Assembly (NCBI RefSeq): GCF_011612265.2
Contig: NZ_CP050134.2
Span: forward strand, 868,001 to 932,000
Direction of reading: 5' to 3'
DNA from: Corynebacterium matruchotii
GTDB lineage: Bacteria; Actinomycetota; Actinomycetes; Mycobacteriales; Mycobacteriaceae
Length of the DNA: 64,000 bases
Shown: positions 26,879 through 38,731 of the stretch, piece after piece
Layout of the letters: each line of letters opens with the position of its first letter
How positions within the stretch are numbered: position 1 is the first letter of the stretch
Notes under the pieces: generated by a model
Told to the model about the DNA's origin: nothing
Seen by the model: the letters and a program-made list of their open reading frames with translations, nothing else
Databases searched by the model: none
Position numbers and translations under genes: made by a program

Positions 26879-27019
26879 TCGAGATTTCGAAAAAAACTGG
26901 GAGGTTTCTGCCAATAGGCTGTGAACTGGCAAAAATCCTAAAAGTGTTTGTTAGGGTGGGAATCGCAATCCAATGCTGTGGTTTGACTACAGCTCATTTG
27001 TTTAAGGAGAACTTTCAAA

Positions 27020-27706
27020 GTGCAGAATCGTATTCGAGTGAGCAACATGAAAAAGGTGGCTGTGGCCGCCATTGCTGCTAGTGCTCTAGTACTCGCATCG
27101 TGTAGTGATTCCGGCGATTCCGGCAACACCGCAAGCGGCGGTACCTCCGCGGCATCAAGCGATAAGTCCGCCTCCTCCAAGGGCAGCAGCGGCGGGGCAT
27201 CGACCTCCGCTAGCGGCGCCGCAGCCTCTGGTGCTGCCACATCCTCTGGCGAAGCAAAGCCCGCCGAAGGTGCTTCTTCCGACGCCCCGCCACTACCCGA
27301 GAACGTCACTCCGCCTGCACTGCCCACCACCACTCACCAGCCGGTGGAGGGTGGCCAGCCTGCCTCGCCTGAAGACGCCAAGAGCATCGAAGGTGTGGTG
27401 CGTGGTATCACCGCCGAAACCACCCTCCGCAGCTACATGGGCTACATCCCGCAGCACACCTGCAAGAAGGTGCTGGACGAAAACGGTGGCGAGAAGTCAC
27501 TCGACCTCGGCCAAATCCCGGATGTGCCGCTGGACTCCTACCCGGACTTCAAGAAGGCTAAGCCCACCATTGATTCTGTGACCGACATCAAGGTTGCTGG
27601 TGAGACCGCATCCGCACAGGTTACCGCAAGCACCGAAGCCGACGGCCAGACCGTTGCTACCCAGCGTTTCGCTAAGGAAAACGGCAAGTGGGTGTTCTGT
27701 AACTAG
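27020..27706 (+). CDS. Lipoprotein with Ser/Ala-rich linker
   Basis: 228 residues; GTG 27020 has AAGGAG 11 bp upstream, and ATG 27047 is an alternative. Lipobox LASC with Cys28 when counted from the GTG. A Ser/Ala/Gly-rich stretch (about residues 30-90) leads to a C-terminal domain of about 110 residues: TTLRSYMGYIPQHTCKKVLDENG to QRFAKENGKWVFCN, with two cysteines that may pair. The ending NGKWVFC resembles the small NTF2-like lipoprotein domain also suggested for the 2219 gene. A strong terminator follows. Function unknown. Confidence 0.75.
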   Translation: MQNRIRVSNMKKVAVAAIAASALVLASCSDSGDSGNTASGGTSAASSDKSASSKGSSGGASTSASGAAASGAATSSGEAKPAEGASSDAPPLPENVTPPALPTTTHQPVEGGQPASPEDAKSIEGVVRGITAETTLRSYMGYIPQHTCKKVLDENGGEKSLDLGQIPDVPLDSYPDFKKAKPTIDSVTDIKVAGETASAQVTASTEADGQTVATQRFAKENGKWVFCN

Positions 27707-27751
27707 TCTGTCGTGACATACCGTCTCGCCTAGGCAAGAGAAGCCATAAGT

Positions 27752-27786
27752 GGGCTATCGCTAGATTTCTTTAGCGATAGCCCTTT
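27752..27786 (+). terminator. Intrinsic terminator after the 27020 lipoprotein
   Basis: Arms GGGCTATCGCTA (27752-27763) and TAGCGATAGCCC (27772-27783) pair perfectly over 12 bp with an 8-nt loop, followed by TTT. Confidence 0.85.
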
Positions 27787-27828
27787 CGGCGTTTCCACAT
27801 AACCTATAGCAGTCATAGAAAGATAACG

Positions 27829-28356
27829 ATGCCCACCATCGAGTCCCGGGCCCGCAATGGTGCCTATGCCGGCGTGGTCTTAGCCATCCTCGGTAGCTTC
27901 ACCGCGGCCAGTATTATCTGGGGGCTTTTGCGGCCCCGCTATCAAGCAACCATCATCGACGACCAGGGTGGTCTGGAACTCAACATGGTCGACAATGTGG
28001 AATTCACCGGATTCTTCTGGTTCGTCTTCACCACGGGCATCCTTGCTATTATCCTCAGCGCCCGCATCCACCAGAAAACCCTCGCCTACCGGGGGCTCAG
28101 TATGCTCCTGTGGGTCACCCTCTGGTCGCTCGTGGGCTCGATACTCTTTGCCAAGCTTGGGGATCTCACCACCATCACCGTCTATCACATTCCTACCGCC
28201 ACCAGCGATTTCAACGTCGGCGATGTGGTGCCGTTCGTGCCGCTCATGAACGCCGGCATTTCCGGGTATGCGGTCGCCCCCTGCCTGGCCGCCGCCTACT
28301 ATTGGATCCTGGAATTCTTCGTCCCCTATCCACTGGCGGACCCCGACCCCGACTAG
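27829..28356 (+). CDS. Membrane protein, possibly DUF2567-like
   Basis: 175 residues with four hydrophobic segments: near residues 14-34, 62-80, 88-108 and 138-160. The loop after the first segment contains QATIIDDQGGLELNMVDNVEF. The overall layout is similar to mycobacterial DUF2567 membrane proteins, but I cannot confirm this. It converges on the YbjN-like gene. Confidence 0.65.
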   Translation: MPTIESRARNGAYAGVVLAILGSFTAASIIWGLLRPRYQATIIDDQGGLELNMVDNVEFTGFFWFVFTTGILAIILSARIHQKTLAYRGLSMLLWVTLWSLVGSILFAKLGDLTTITVYHIPTATSDFNVGDVVPFVPLMNAGISGYAVAPCLAAAYYWILEFFVPYPLADPDPD

Positions 28357-28372
28357 CTGGGGCTGGGTTACG

Positions 28373-29335
28373 CTAGTTGGTGTCCTCCGGCCACGCCACC
28401 GCGCAATGACCCTGAATTTCCGTGCTGATGCGATCAATGGCCGACAAAATGAAATGAATCGCCATCTGCACGTTCAGTATCAACTGGGACGTGTTTAAGC
28501 CGGCGCCGGAATCCGCCACGAACTCCACCCGTACTTGCAACCCGTCCTCATCGGTCACGCAAAACGCCTTCGTGGTGGGATTATCCTCATTCCACTTATT
28601 GCACACCAAGGCGGCCTTCATATACTCCCGGTCGGGATCCAAGCCCGGATCCCAATGTCCCTTTACCAGCAGACTTGGGCCGGACTCCAAGAAAAACCCC
28701 ACCAAAATATCGTTGATCCACGCCAACACCATGGCGTCGTCACCATGGGTTTTCTCTATACCCAAATCCCGCAACACCGACCGAACCCTCGGTATCGACA
28801 GCTCCGTCGGCAACTGGGAATCGTCGGTAAGCGAAAAATCCAAATCCCCAAAACTATTCGACGCCTGCCCGGAGCGCTGCCCCAACTCGGGGAACTGCTC
28901 CACAAACGTTTCACACGCCACCACCGTGGATTCCGCGGCCACCCGAATAAACGCCTTTATCTGGTCCAGCGACGCGCGCCTAGCAATCGCCAACCCCGTG
29001 CGGAAAAACACATTAATACGGGCATCGTCCGCTATGGATAAATATGCCGCCGGACTCACCCGCTCCGAATTCCACGCATCGACCGCATGAGAAATCTCAT
29101 TAATCCGCGACAAGCTGGAACTCCCAGTAAACGACACCTCCGCATATAACATGCGGAATTGGTCGTCGCTAAACTCCAACTGCAATGTGTGATACGGCCA
29201 ATGCAGTGTGGCGATGGCCAGCTCGGAACCGGTTTCGGCAATAAAACGGTAGCCCAATTCCTCGATGGCTTCTAACACGAGCTCATCGTTAACCACAAGC
29301 GGTTGAACGTTGAAGTCTGCTTTATAATCTGTCAT
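28373..29335 (-). CDS. Tandem YbjN-domain protein
   Basis: 320 residues with two copies of a YbjN-like fold (about 10-150 and 170-310). Each copy shows the pattern of an N-terminal helix block (EAIEELGYRF; SVLRDLGIEK), strands, and a motif around the conserved Trp-Asn (VDAWNSERVSP in copy 1; CNKWNEDNPTTKAF in copy 2). The YbjN family resembles type III secretion chaperones and is common in actinobacteria; its role is not settled. It is divergent from hisD, separated by 340 bp. Confidence 0.72.
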   Translation of the reverse strand: MTDYKADFNVQPLVVNDELVLEAIEELGYRFIAETGSELAIATLHWPYHTLQLEFSDDQFRMLYAEVSFTGSSSLSRINEISHAVDAWNSERVSPAAYLSIADDARINVFFRTGLAIARRASLDQIKAFIRVAAESTVVACETFVEQFPELGQRSGQASNSFGDLDFSLTDDSQLPTELSIPRVRSVLRDLGIEKTHGDDAMVLAWINDILVGFFLESGPSLLVKGHWDPGLDPDREYMKAALVCNKWNEDNPTTKAFCVTDEDGLQVRVEFVADSGAGLNTSQLILNVQMAIHFILSAIDRISTEIQGHCAVAWPEDTN

Positions 29336-29578
29336 GGCTACCCTATATATCGTGATGTAATGTTGTGATAAGTGAGCGATACGCTTGCATTATGCGTCTC
29401 ATCAGGAAGTACGTCACATAATACCCTCCGACTAAGAGCTGAACAGCTAACTTTCGCCGACAAACGGTGTGAAATTTCTTTCGTTTTTTATAACGGCGCC
29501 AACAGGGCTTTTCCCATTTTTCCACCAAACCACCAACCAGTTCATATAATTCAAACCGGTACATTATTTACAAACGGT

Positions 29579-29607
29579 GGATATTGTCCCTACCACCACA
29601 ATATGCC
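29579..29607 (+). other. Leader region hairpin upstream of hisD
   Basis: The 339-bp gap 29336-29674 holds no convincing gene. Within it ATATTGT (29581-29587) and ACAATAT (29598-29604) form a 7-bp stem, about 70 bp before hisD. I found no T-box consensus (AGGGTGGNACC) and no His-codon-rich leader peptide. Confidence 0.35.
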
Positions 29608-29674
29608 TAAACTAGCTAACGAACTGCTAAATTTATGCCCCATGCGGCCCCAAACATCCACGGGAAGGTCACCA

Positions 29675-32082
<2,408 letters not shown>

Positions 32083-32086
32083 CACC

Positions 32087-32722
32087 ATGACAGACACCAC
32101 GACACTCACCGGCCCCACCCCGGCCGCCCGCACGGCCACCGTGTCCCGAACCACCAGCGAATCCGACATCACCGTCACCATTAACCTGGATGGTTCCGGG
32201 AAAAGCAACATTAACACAGGTGTTCCCTTCTTCGACCACATGCTCACGGCATTCTGTGTCCACGGCGCCTTCGATCTGAAGGTGCACGCCCAGGGGGACA
32301 CGCACATTGATGCGCATCACACGGTGGAGGATGTTGCCATTGTCTTAGGGCAGGCGCTCGCCGAGGCTGTTGGGGATAAACAGGGGATTCGCCGTTTCGG
32401 GTCGTTTAGCGTCCCCATGGATGAGGCCCTGTGTGAGGCCGTGGTGGATTTTTCCGGCCGCCCCTATTATGTGATGCGCGGCGAGCCGGAGCACATGCTC
32501 ACCTCCGTGATCGGCGGCCACTACGCCACCGTTATCAACGAACATTTTTTCGAATCATTGGCGACGAATGCGCGCGTCACCCTGCATGTGATCTGCCATT
32601 ATGGTCGTGACCCGCACCATATCACCGAGGCGGAGTTCAAGGCGGTGGCCCGGGCCATTCGGGCGGCGGTCGATATAGACCCGCAGGTGACCGGCATTCC
32701 CTCCACCAAGGGTGCCCTATAG
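32087..32722 (+). CDS. hisB: Imidazoleglycerol-phosphate dehydratase
   Basis: 211 residues from ATG 32087, with AAAGGA upstream. Metal-binding histidine clusters are visible: [26 protein letters not shown] and HFFESLA. It is the monofunctional dehydratase; no phosphatase domain is fused, and a separate phosphatase-like gene (impA) is in the cluster. Confidence 0.95.
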   Translation: MTDTTTLTGPTPAARTATVSRTTSESDITVTINLDGSGKSNINTGVPFFDHMLTAFCVHGAFDLKVHAQGDTHIDAHHTVEDVAIVLGQALAEAVGDKQGIRRFGSFSVPMDEALCEAVVDFSGRPYYVMRGEPEHMLTSVIGGHYATVINEHFFESLATNARVTLHVICHYGRDPHHITEAEFKAVARAIRAAVDIDPQVTGIPSTKGAL

Positions 32723-32745
32723 CAATAATCGACTAGCGTAATCGG

Positions 32746-32789
32746 CCGGAAACCCTGGTGAAAACCGGTGGTTTCGTGGGGTTTTCCGG
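32746..32789 (+). other. Nested hairpin after hisB
   Basis: CCGGAAACCC (32746-32755) pairs with GGGGTTTTCCGG (32778-32789) with one bulge, around an inner AAACC/GGTTT stem. No T tract follows, so it may be a processing or attenuation structure. Confidence 0.35.
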
Positions 32790-32839
32790 TTTGGGAACGC
32801 CGTTAGGTATTTCCGGGGAAATGTGTCACAGTTGAAACC

Positions 32840-33046
32840 GTGACGATTATGTATGTAGCGCAAGCCGCTTCGGGGAATAACTATTGGTTGGTGTACCTCA
32901 TGTTCCTCATCGCCGGTGTGTTGGCGGGCGGCACTTGGTCCGTGTATAAGAACGGCTCTCGGGGGTTTGCCGTGGTGTTGGGTGTGTTGGCCGGGATCGC
33001 GGCCGCCGCCGGCATCTTGTGGATGGTGGGGGAAATGCGTGCCTGA
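32840..33046 (+). CDS. Small two-segment membrane protein in the his cluster
   Basis: 68 residues from GTG 32840. Two hydrophobic segments (WLVYLMFLIAGVLAGG and VVLGVLAGIAAAAGILWMVG) flank a short basic loop YKNGSRG. Its stop overlaps the MFS transporter start (TGATG), so the two are translated together. No family recognised. Confidence 0.65.
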   Translation: MTIMYVAQAASGNNYWLVYLMFLIAGVLAGGTWSVYKNGSRGFAVVLGVLAGIAAAAGILWMVGEMRA

Positions 33047-34371
33047 TGACGGTCGAGAATAATACCAAGAAAACCGTCGCTACCACTGATGGCCTAGCTG
33101 GTACCGCTGATCCAGTGACCTCGACGATGCAGCTGTTTACCGAGGTTCCCGGGTTCACCGCCTTGAGTTTCGCCACCGCCGCTGCGTTTGGGGCATTCTC
33201 GCTCATGCTGCCGGTGATCCCCCTGGCTGTGATCCTGACTACCGGCAGCGACACCTTGGCTGGCGCCACCACCATGGTGTTCATGGCTGTGACCGTGGCC
33301 ACCCAATTGGTGACCAATCGCATCATTCGGCGCTACGGTTATCGGCGTGTCATGTTGGCGGCCGCGTTTTTGCTGGGAGTGCCGACCCTGTGGTATCTGG
33401 TCAGCATGGACACCGCGTCGTTATTGCTGGTGGCGGCGGTGCGGGGCATGGGGTTCGGTTCCCTCTGCGTGGCGCAGTTTGCCCTGGTGGCGCACATCGC
33501 CCCGCCGGGAGCCCTGGGGAAGGCGTCGGGAATCATCGGGTTGTTTACCGGTGCCGCCCAAATGGTGGGGCTGCCGGCCGGCCTGTGGCTGTCCGAACAT
33601 GTGGGCAATTCGGTGGTGTTTATCGCCGGAGCCTTGGTGGCCTTGGTGGCCGCCGGGCTGGCGGTGCTCATCCATAACCCCGCCCCGGAACCCGTGATTT
33701 CCCGCCCCGAACCACCGCTAGAACATGGTCGAAAACAATTGCGGATGAGGGAGAAACTGCGGGGCGGGACAGTATGGGTGCTGGCAGCCCCCGCCGTCGC
33801 CATGACCACGGTTGCGATGGGGTATGGGGCACTGTCGTCATTTTTGCCAGCAACAGTAAAGGATGTAGATCCCGTGCAGGGAGCCTCATTTGCGGGTCTG
33901 CTGCTCGCGGTGGTTGGCGGCGCGCAAATGATTGCGCGCTATGTGTGTGGGGTGTGGGCCGATCGGGTGGGAAAACCCGGGTCGCTCATGTTCGTGGGCC
34001 AAGGGTTAGTCATAGCATCGCTCGTGGGAATGGTGGGGATTATATCGGGGGGATTACCGCTCGGCTGGCTGCTTGTTTTCGCAACTTTGTTCGGGTGTGG
34101 TTTCGGGTTTGTGTCTACCGAGGCAATGCTGGAAATGTTCATGCGAGTACCGCGGGGCCGAATCGGCCAGGCCTCCACCGTGTGGAACGCCGCCTTCGAC
34201 ACCGGCACGGGTAGCGGCGCGATCCTCTTGGGGCTGGTTGCCGCATGGCAGGGCTATACCGCGATTTTCCTGGTGTCCGCGCTTGTGGTCATCGTTGGGG
34301 TTATCGCCGAGATCGGTGACCGCCGGGGACGCCGGCGGGCGTTGTCACGCGGCGGGAAAAGTGTGTTTTGA
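33046..34371 (+). CDS. Major facilitator superfamily transporter in the his cluster
   Basis: 441 residues from ATG 33046, overlapping the preceding gene by one base. About twelve hydrophobic segments with the MFS pattern, including NRIIRRYGYRRVMLAAA (motif A-like loop between helices 2 and 3) and ARYVCGVWADRVGKPG between 8 and 9. Substrate unknown. It sits between hisB and hisH, where C. glutamicum also has two unassigned reading frames, so a role in export of histidine or a pathway-related compound is possible but unproven. Confidence 0.85.
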   Translation: MTVENNTKKTVATTDGLAGTADPVTSTMQLFTEVPGFTALSFATAAAFGAFSLMLPVIPLAVILTTGSDTLAGATTMVFMAVTVATQLVTNRIIRRYGYRRVMLAAAFLLGVPTLWYLVSMDTASLLLVAAVRGMGFGSLCVAQFALVAHIAPPGALGKASGIIGLFTGAAQMVGLPAGLWLSEHVGNSVVFIAGALVALVAAGLAVLIHNPAPEPVISRPEPPLEHGRKQLRMREKLRGGTVWVLAAPAVAMTTVAMGYGALSSFLPATVKDVDPVQGASFAGLLLAVVGGAQMIARYVCGVWADRVGKPGSLMFVGQGLVIASLVGMVGIISGGLPLGWLLVFATLFGCGFGFVSTEAMLEMFMRVPRGRIGQASTVWNAAFDTGTGSGAILLGLVAAWQGYTAIFLVSALVVIVGVIAEIGDRRGRRRALSRGGKSVF

Positions 34372-34422
34372 CCTTGGTCCTTTGGTAATGGTTATGTGGA
34401 TAACGTCCCGCGCCCATGTTGC

Positions 34423-34435
34423 GGCGTCGACAAGC
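34423..34435 (+). repeat. Dispersed 13-mer GGCGTCGANAAGC, copy 6
   Basis: GGCGTCGACAAGC lies 31 bp upstream of the hisH start codon. Confidence 0.55.
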
Positions 34436-34466
34436 AAACCTACAAATTACCCAGGAAACTCCGTCT

Positions 34467-35102
34467 ATGCCCACCACAGTAGCCATCCTCGATTACGGCT
34501 TCGGTAATCTCCGATCCGCCCACCGCGCCCTCGCCCGCGTCGGCGCCGATGCCACCATCACCAACGACCCCCGCGAAGTCCTCGCCGCCGACGGGCTCCT
34601 CGTCCCCGGTGTGGGCGCATTCGCTGCCTGCATGCGGGGCCTTACGGCCATCAACGGCCCCAGGCTTATTGGCGAACGCCTCGCCGGCTCCAGGCCGGTC
34701 ATGGGGATTTGCGTCGGAATGCAAATACTTTTCGAACACGGGGTCGAGCATGGGGAGGACGCTGCCGGCTGCGGCGAATGGCCGGGCGTGGTCGAACGCC
34801 TCGACGCCGACATTCTGCCCCACATGGGATGGAACACCATTGACGCCGCCCCCGGCTCCGCCATGTTTGCGGGCATAGATGAAAGCACCCGCTTTTACTT
34901 CGTGCACTCCTACGGCGTTCAACGCTGGGAGTTTCCCGAGGAAGGCATCACCACGCCGCCGCTCGTCAGCTGGGCCACCCATCAAACCGCCCGGTTTGTC
35001 GCCGCGGTCGAAAACGGTCCATTGTGGGCAACCCAATTTCATCCCGAGAAATCCGGTGATGCCGGCGCCGAACTGCTCAAAAATTGGTTAGCGCAACTCT
35101 GA
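34467..35102 (+). CDS. hisH: Imidazole glycerol phosphate synthase, glutaminase subunit
   Basis: 211 residues from ATG 34467. Class I glutaminase triad: the cysteine in MGICVGMQ and the His/Glu pair in [27 protein letters not shown] is the typical start. It feeds ammonia to HisF. Confidence 0.95.
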   Translation: MPTTVAILDYGFGNLRSAHRALARVGADATITNDPREVLAADGLLVPGVGAFAACMRGLTAINGPRLIGERLAGSRPVMGICVGMQILFEHGVEHGEDAAGCGEWPGVVERLDADILPHMGWNTIDAAPGSAMFAGIDESTRFYFVHSYGVQRWEFPEEGITTPPLVSWATHQTARFVAAVENGPLWATQFHPEKSGDAGAELLKNWLAQL

Positions 35103-35135
35103 CCCAGCGGTTCCCACCCGCTACACTTTAAAGCT

Positions 35136-35864
35136 ATGACTTTTACTCTCCTCCCCGCTGTTGATGTAGTTGACGGTCAAGCGGTGCGACTCAACCAAGG
35201 AGCGGCGGGTACCGAAAAGTCCTACGGTTCCCCCCTCGACGCCGCAAAAACCTGGCAAAATGCCGGCGCGACCTGGCTTCATTTCGTTGACCTTGATGCC
35301 GCCTTCGGCCGCGGATCCAACCACGAACTCATGGCGGACATCATCGCCCAACTCGACATTCATGTGGAACTCACCGGCGGAATCCGCGACGACGCCACCT
35401 TGGAGCGCGCCCTCGCCACCGGCGCCCGGCGGGTCAACATTGGCACCGCCGCCCTGGAAAACCCCGAATGGATCGCCCAAGCAATAGCCACCCACGGTGA
35501 CAAAATCGCGGTCGATATCGCCGCACTGCTTGTCGACGGCGAATGGCGGGCCCGCAGCCGCGGCTGGGTGGGCGACGGCGGCGACCTGTGGGAAATACTG
35601 GAACGCCTTGACTCCCAAGGATGCCAACGCTTCGTCGTCACCGACGTGTCTAAAGACGGCACCCTGGCCGGCCCCAACATCGACCTACTTCGGGAAGTGG
35701 CCCAGGCCACTGACGCGAAAATCGTCGCATCCGGGGGCATCGCCCAACTCTCGGACATCACCGAACTGGCGAAATACGAAGACGAAGGCATCGACTCCGC
35801 CATCATTGGCAAAGCCCTCTACGAAGGCCGGTTCACCCTCCCCGAGGCGTTGGCGCTACTATGA
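35136..35864 (+). CDS. hisA: Phosphoribosyl isomerase HisA (PriA lineage)
   Basis: 242-residue TIM barrel. Catalytic Asp10 ([15 protein letters not shown]) and the aspartate in [15 protein letters not shown] are present, as is the N-terminal arginine R18. SRGW corresponds to the loop-5 region that distinguishes PriA (HisA plus TrpF activity) from HisA-only enzymes. Corynebacteria are reported to have a HisA-specialised descendant of PriA because they carry a separate TrpF; whether this protein is bifunctional cannot be decided here. Confidence 0.93.
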   Translation: MTFTLLPAVDVVDGQAVRLNQGAAGTEKSYGSPLDAAKTWQNAGATWLHFVDLDAAFGRGSNHELMADIIAQLDIHVELTGGIRDDATLERALATGARRVNIGTAALENPEWIAQAIATHGDKIAVDIAALLVDGEWRARSRGWVGDGGDLWEILERLDSQGCQRFVVTDVSKDGTLAGPNIDLLREVAQATDAKIVASGGIAQLSDITELAKYEDEGIDSAIIGKALYEGRFTLPEALALL

Positions 35865-36664
35865 CCGATGCCAGGGAGCTCTACCGCATCGCGCTCACCA
35901 TCCTCACCGACATCGAACGCATGTTCATTGATGGGTTGGGGGCCGACCCCACCCACATGAAGGCCGCCGGCCAGTTCGCCACGGATGTCGACCTTGCCAT
36001 CGAACAATACCTCCGCCGCCGACTCATCCACGAAACCGGCATACCAGTGCTGGGGGAGGAATACGGCGGTGACTGCGGGAAACTCACCTGGGTGGTCGAC
36101 CCCATTGACGGGACCGCTAATTTCGCCGCCGGCAACCCCATGAGCTGCATCCTCATCAGCCTGCTTGCCGACGGCATGCCGGTGCTCGCCATCACCAGCG
36201 TGCCCATGATCAACCAACGATTCGGCGCCTACGCCGGATCACCACTCTTCCAGAACGGGGTGCCGCAGCCGCCCCTCACGGAGCGCCCCGAGGTCGCCGC
36301 CCACGTGGGATTCTCCTCCATCTCTGGGTCGTCAGAAAGCAACGAAGCCCAATTCCCCGACCTCATGCGCCACGGACTCCTCGTCGAATTAACCCGAACA
36401 TATTTACGCCCACGCATCACCGGGTCCGTCGGCATCGACCTGGCCTACACCGCCGCCGGCATCTTCGGCGGCGCCGTGAGCTTCAGCCCCAACATTTGGG
36501 ACAACGCCGCCGGCATCTTCCTCTGCCAGGCCGCCGGCGCCACCGTCACCGACCTCTACGGCAACCCCTGGGACCACACCAGCCGCGGCGCAATCGTGGG
36601 AACCGCCCGGGCGCATGAAACGATTTTGACCACACTCACCACAATCCGAACCGGAGGACACTAA
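35861..36664 (+). CDS. impA: Inositol monophosphatase-family phosphatase
   Basis: 267 residues, ATGA overlap with hisA. Metal-binding motif [15 protein letters not shown] and upstream GEEYGGDCG are typical; the C-terminal [19 protein letters not shown] matches the second motif. Members act on inositol phosphate or histidinol phosphate. Its place between hisA and hisF suggests histidinol-phosphatase activity, but in C. glutamicum that role belongs mainly to another gene, hisN, so I treat this as inference. Confidence 0.88.
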   Translation: MTDARELYRIALTILTDIERMFIDGLGADPTHMKAAGQFATDVDLAIEQYLRRRLIHETGIPVLGEEYGGDCGKLTWVVDPIDGTANFAAGNPMSCILISLLADGMPVLAITSVPMINQRFGAYAGSPLFQNGVPQPPLTERPEVAAHVGFSSISGSSESNEAQFPDLMRHGLLVELTRTYLRPRITGSVGIDLAYTAAGIFGGAVSFSPNIWDNAAGIFLCQAAGATVTDLYGNPWDHTSRGAIVGTARAHETILTTLTTIRTGGH

Positions 36665-36669
36665 CCACC

Positions 36670-37434
36670 ATGGCGGTAGCAATCAGAGTCATTCCCTGCC
36701 TCGACGTCGATAACGGGCGCGTGGTCAAGGGAGTCAATTTCACCGGCCTGAAAGACGCCGGCGACCCAGTGGAGCTCGCCGCCCGCTACGACCGGGAGGG
36801 GGCCGACGAACTCACCTTCCTCGACGTGTCCGCCTCCGTCGCCGGCCGCGGCACCATGCTTGATGTGGTGCGCCGCACCGCCGAACAGGTCTTCATCCCA
36901 CTCACCGTCGGCGGGGGAGTGCGCAGCGTCGACGATGTCGACCAGCTGCTTCGCGCCGGTGCCGACAAAGTAAGCATCAATACCTCCGCCATCGCCCGCC
37001 CCGAACTTTTGCGGGAACTCGCCGCCCGATTCGGCTCCCAATGCATTGTGCTCAGCGTCGACGCCCGCCGCGCCCAAGGCCAACCATCCGGCTTCGAAGT
37101 CACCACCCACGGTGGCAGCAAATCGGCAGGCATTGACGCCATCGACTGGGCGCGCCGCGGCGCCGAATTAGGGGCGGGCGAAATCCTGTTGAACTCCATG
37201 GACGGCGACGGCACCAAAGCCGGCTTCGACCTGGAACTCATCGCAAAAGTCCGGGACGCGGTCACTATCCCCATCATCGCCTCGGGGGGCGCCGGCCGAC
37301 CCGACCACTTCCCACCAGCCATCAATGCCGGGGCCGACGCTGTCCTCGCCGCATCCATTTTCCACTTCGGCGAAGTAACCATCGAGGACGTCAAAACCTC
37401 CCTCGCCCAGGCCGGATACGAGGTGCGTCGATGA
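36670..37434 (+). CDS. hisF: Imidazole glycerol phosphate synthase, cyclase subunit
   Basis: 254-residue TIM barrel with [18 protein letters not shown] (catalytic Asp), [27 protein letters not shown] (second Asp) and [13 protein letters not shown]. Partner of HisH: together they make imidazole glycerol phosphate and AICAR. Overlaps hisI by ATGA. Confidence 0.96.
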   Translation: MAVAIRVIPCLDVDNGRVVKGVNFTGLKDAGDPVELAARYDREGADELTFLDVSASVAGRGTMLDVVRRTAEQVFIPLTVGGGVRSVDDVDQLLRAGADKVSINTSAIARPELLRELAARFGSQCIVLSVDARRAQGQPSGFEVTTHGGSKSAGIDAIDWARRGAELGAGEILLNSMDGDGTKAGFDLELIAKVRDAVTIPIIASGGAGRPDHFPPAINAGADAVLAASIFHFGEVTIEDVKTSLAQAGYEVRR

Positions 37435-37802
37435 ACCCGTCTATGAACCAAAACAGCCCAGAAACCTACCAGCTCGATCCCGCCATCGCCGCCCGCGTGC
37501 GCTTCAACGACCAGGGACTCGTGCCGGCCATCGCTCAGGCTGCCGACACCGGCGAGGTACTCATGCTCGCCTGGATGGATGACCACGCGCTGGCCTACAC
37601 CCTCGCCACCAGGCGCGGCACCTACTATTCGCGCTCCCGCCAAGAATATTGGATCAAGGGTGCCACTAGTGGCCACACCCAACAAGTAGAGTCCGTATCG
37701 CTCGACTGTGATGGCGATACCGTCCTGTTGCGGGTGTACCAACGAGGCGGCGCATGCCATACCGGGGACCGCACTTGTTTTGATGCAGACCGACTCGCAT
37801 GA
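37431..37802 (+). CDS. hisI: Phosphoribosyl-AMP cyclohydrolase
   Basis: 123 residues from ATG 37431 (a second ATG at 37443 is possible). Zinc and magnesium ligand region DCDGDTVLL and the C-terminal [12 protein letters not shown], plus [10 protein letters not shown] and [11 protein letters not shown], identify it. Only the cyclohydrolase domain is present; hisE is not fused and is not in this window. Confidence 0.95.
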   Translation: MNPSMNQNSPETYQLDPAIAARVRFNDQGLVPAIAQAADTGEVLMLAWMDDHALAYTLATRRGTYYSRSRQEYWIKGATSGHTQQVESVSLDCDGDTVLLRVYQRGGACHTGDRTCFDADRLA

Positions 37803-37841
37803 CCCCAGTCGGAAACAGCACACAGAGACACTAAGGTAAAT

Positions 37842-38555
37842 ATGAAAAAATCAGTATTAGCAAGTCTGATGTTAGCGGGCGGTGCGGTGGTGCTCTGGGT
37901 ATCGTCCCGTCTGGCATGGCTGACCGTAACCGCCGACGACGATAAAGCTGGGACGAAAACCGTCACCATCCATGGCGCATCGTGGTCCACCGAGCTCATT
38001 GCCGCCGCCATTATGCTTGCTGCCGCCGCGATTGCCGGGCTCATCCTCCGCAAGGCAGGCCGTCGCATCGTCGGCGGGCTTGCGGCGGTCGTAGCGGCTG
38101 CTGGTGGCTGGTTTATCCTCCAAGTCCTCGTGGGTGGAACCCCTGACGCGCAGCGGGCCCTGGCGATCCTCAGTACTAACAACACCACCAGCGCCACCAA
38201 GGGGGCACAACTCACCTCCTGGGCACAGATCACCGCGATCGACGTGAACACGCCCCCCGTCGTCCTGGCGCTCATTGGTGCGGCCATCGGGCTGGTCGGC
38301 GGGATAATCCTCGCAGCGTATCCCGGTGTCGACGGCCCCAAACGCACGCAATACGAGCGCAAACAGCGCCGGACCGCACATATCGCCGCGGAACTGGCGG
38401 CGGAGCCGGATTCCGGTCGGGTGCTCTGGGACGCCATCGACGCCGACATCGACCCCACCGACGATGCCGCCACAGCCGACCCTAACAACGACCCCGGCGA
38501 CGATCCCACCGACGAATCTGCCAATAAGTCACAAATGCATCACAAGCCACAATAA
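37842..38555 (+). CDS. TIGR02234-type trp-region membrane protein
   Basis: 237 residues: four hydrophobic segments (about 5-25, 45-68, 75-95, 140-162) and a long polar, acidic C-terminus (DPTDDAATADPNNDPGDDP). The start LASLMLAGGAVVLWVSSRLAWLTV matches the actinobacterial membrane protein that usually lies in the trp region just before trpC. Its position, followed by a trpC-like gene and lgt, matches the mycobacterial order even though the other trp genes are missing. Function unknown. Confidence 0.82.
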   Translation: MKKSVLASLMLAGGAVVLWVSSRLAWLTVTADDDKAGTKTVTIHGASWSTELIAAAIMLAAAAIAGLILRKAGRRIVGGLAAVVAAAGGWFILQVLVGGTPDAQRALAILSTNNTTSATKGAQLTSWAQITAIDVNTPPVVLALIGAAIGLVGGIILAAYPGVDGPKRTQYERKQRRTAHIAAELAAEPDSGRVLWDAIDADIDPTDDAATADPNNDPGDDPTDESANKSQMHHKPQ

Positions 38556-38731
38556 CAATCACTCACCACCTGGGTAAACACCCAAATGCACGACAAGATT
38601 ACTATTTTCTTCCATCTTTCATTGGTTCTTGAGGTGCACCCACCGAATTTTAGAACTGGCACTTTGACGCGTTAGCCTAAAACTGTTGGAACACCAGACA
38701 CAGCCGACAAACAAGATTGGTGGGTTCTTTC

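Noticed and set aside
26864..26892. LexA box around TTCGAGATTTCGAA
   Set aside because: Spacing and core do not match the corynebacterial SOS box; better explained as part of another repeat.
29343..29564. 73-residue minus-strand frame in the hisD leader
   Set aside because: Atypical basic/aromatic composition, no ribosome site; probably random.
29336..29674. T-box riboswitch or His-leader peptide before hisD
   Set aside because: No AGGGTGGNACC sequence and no run of His codons was found by eye.
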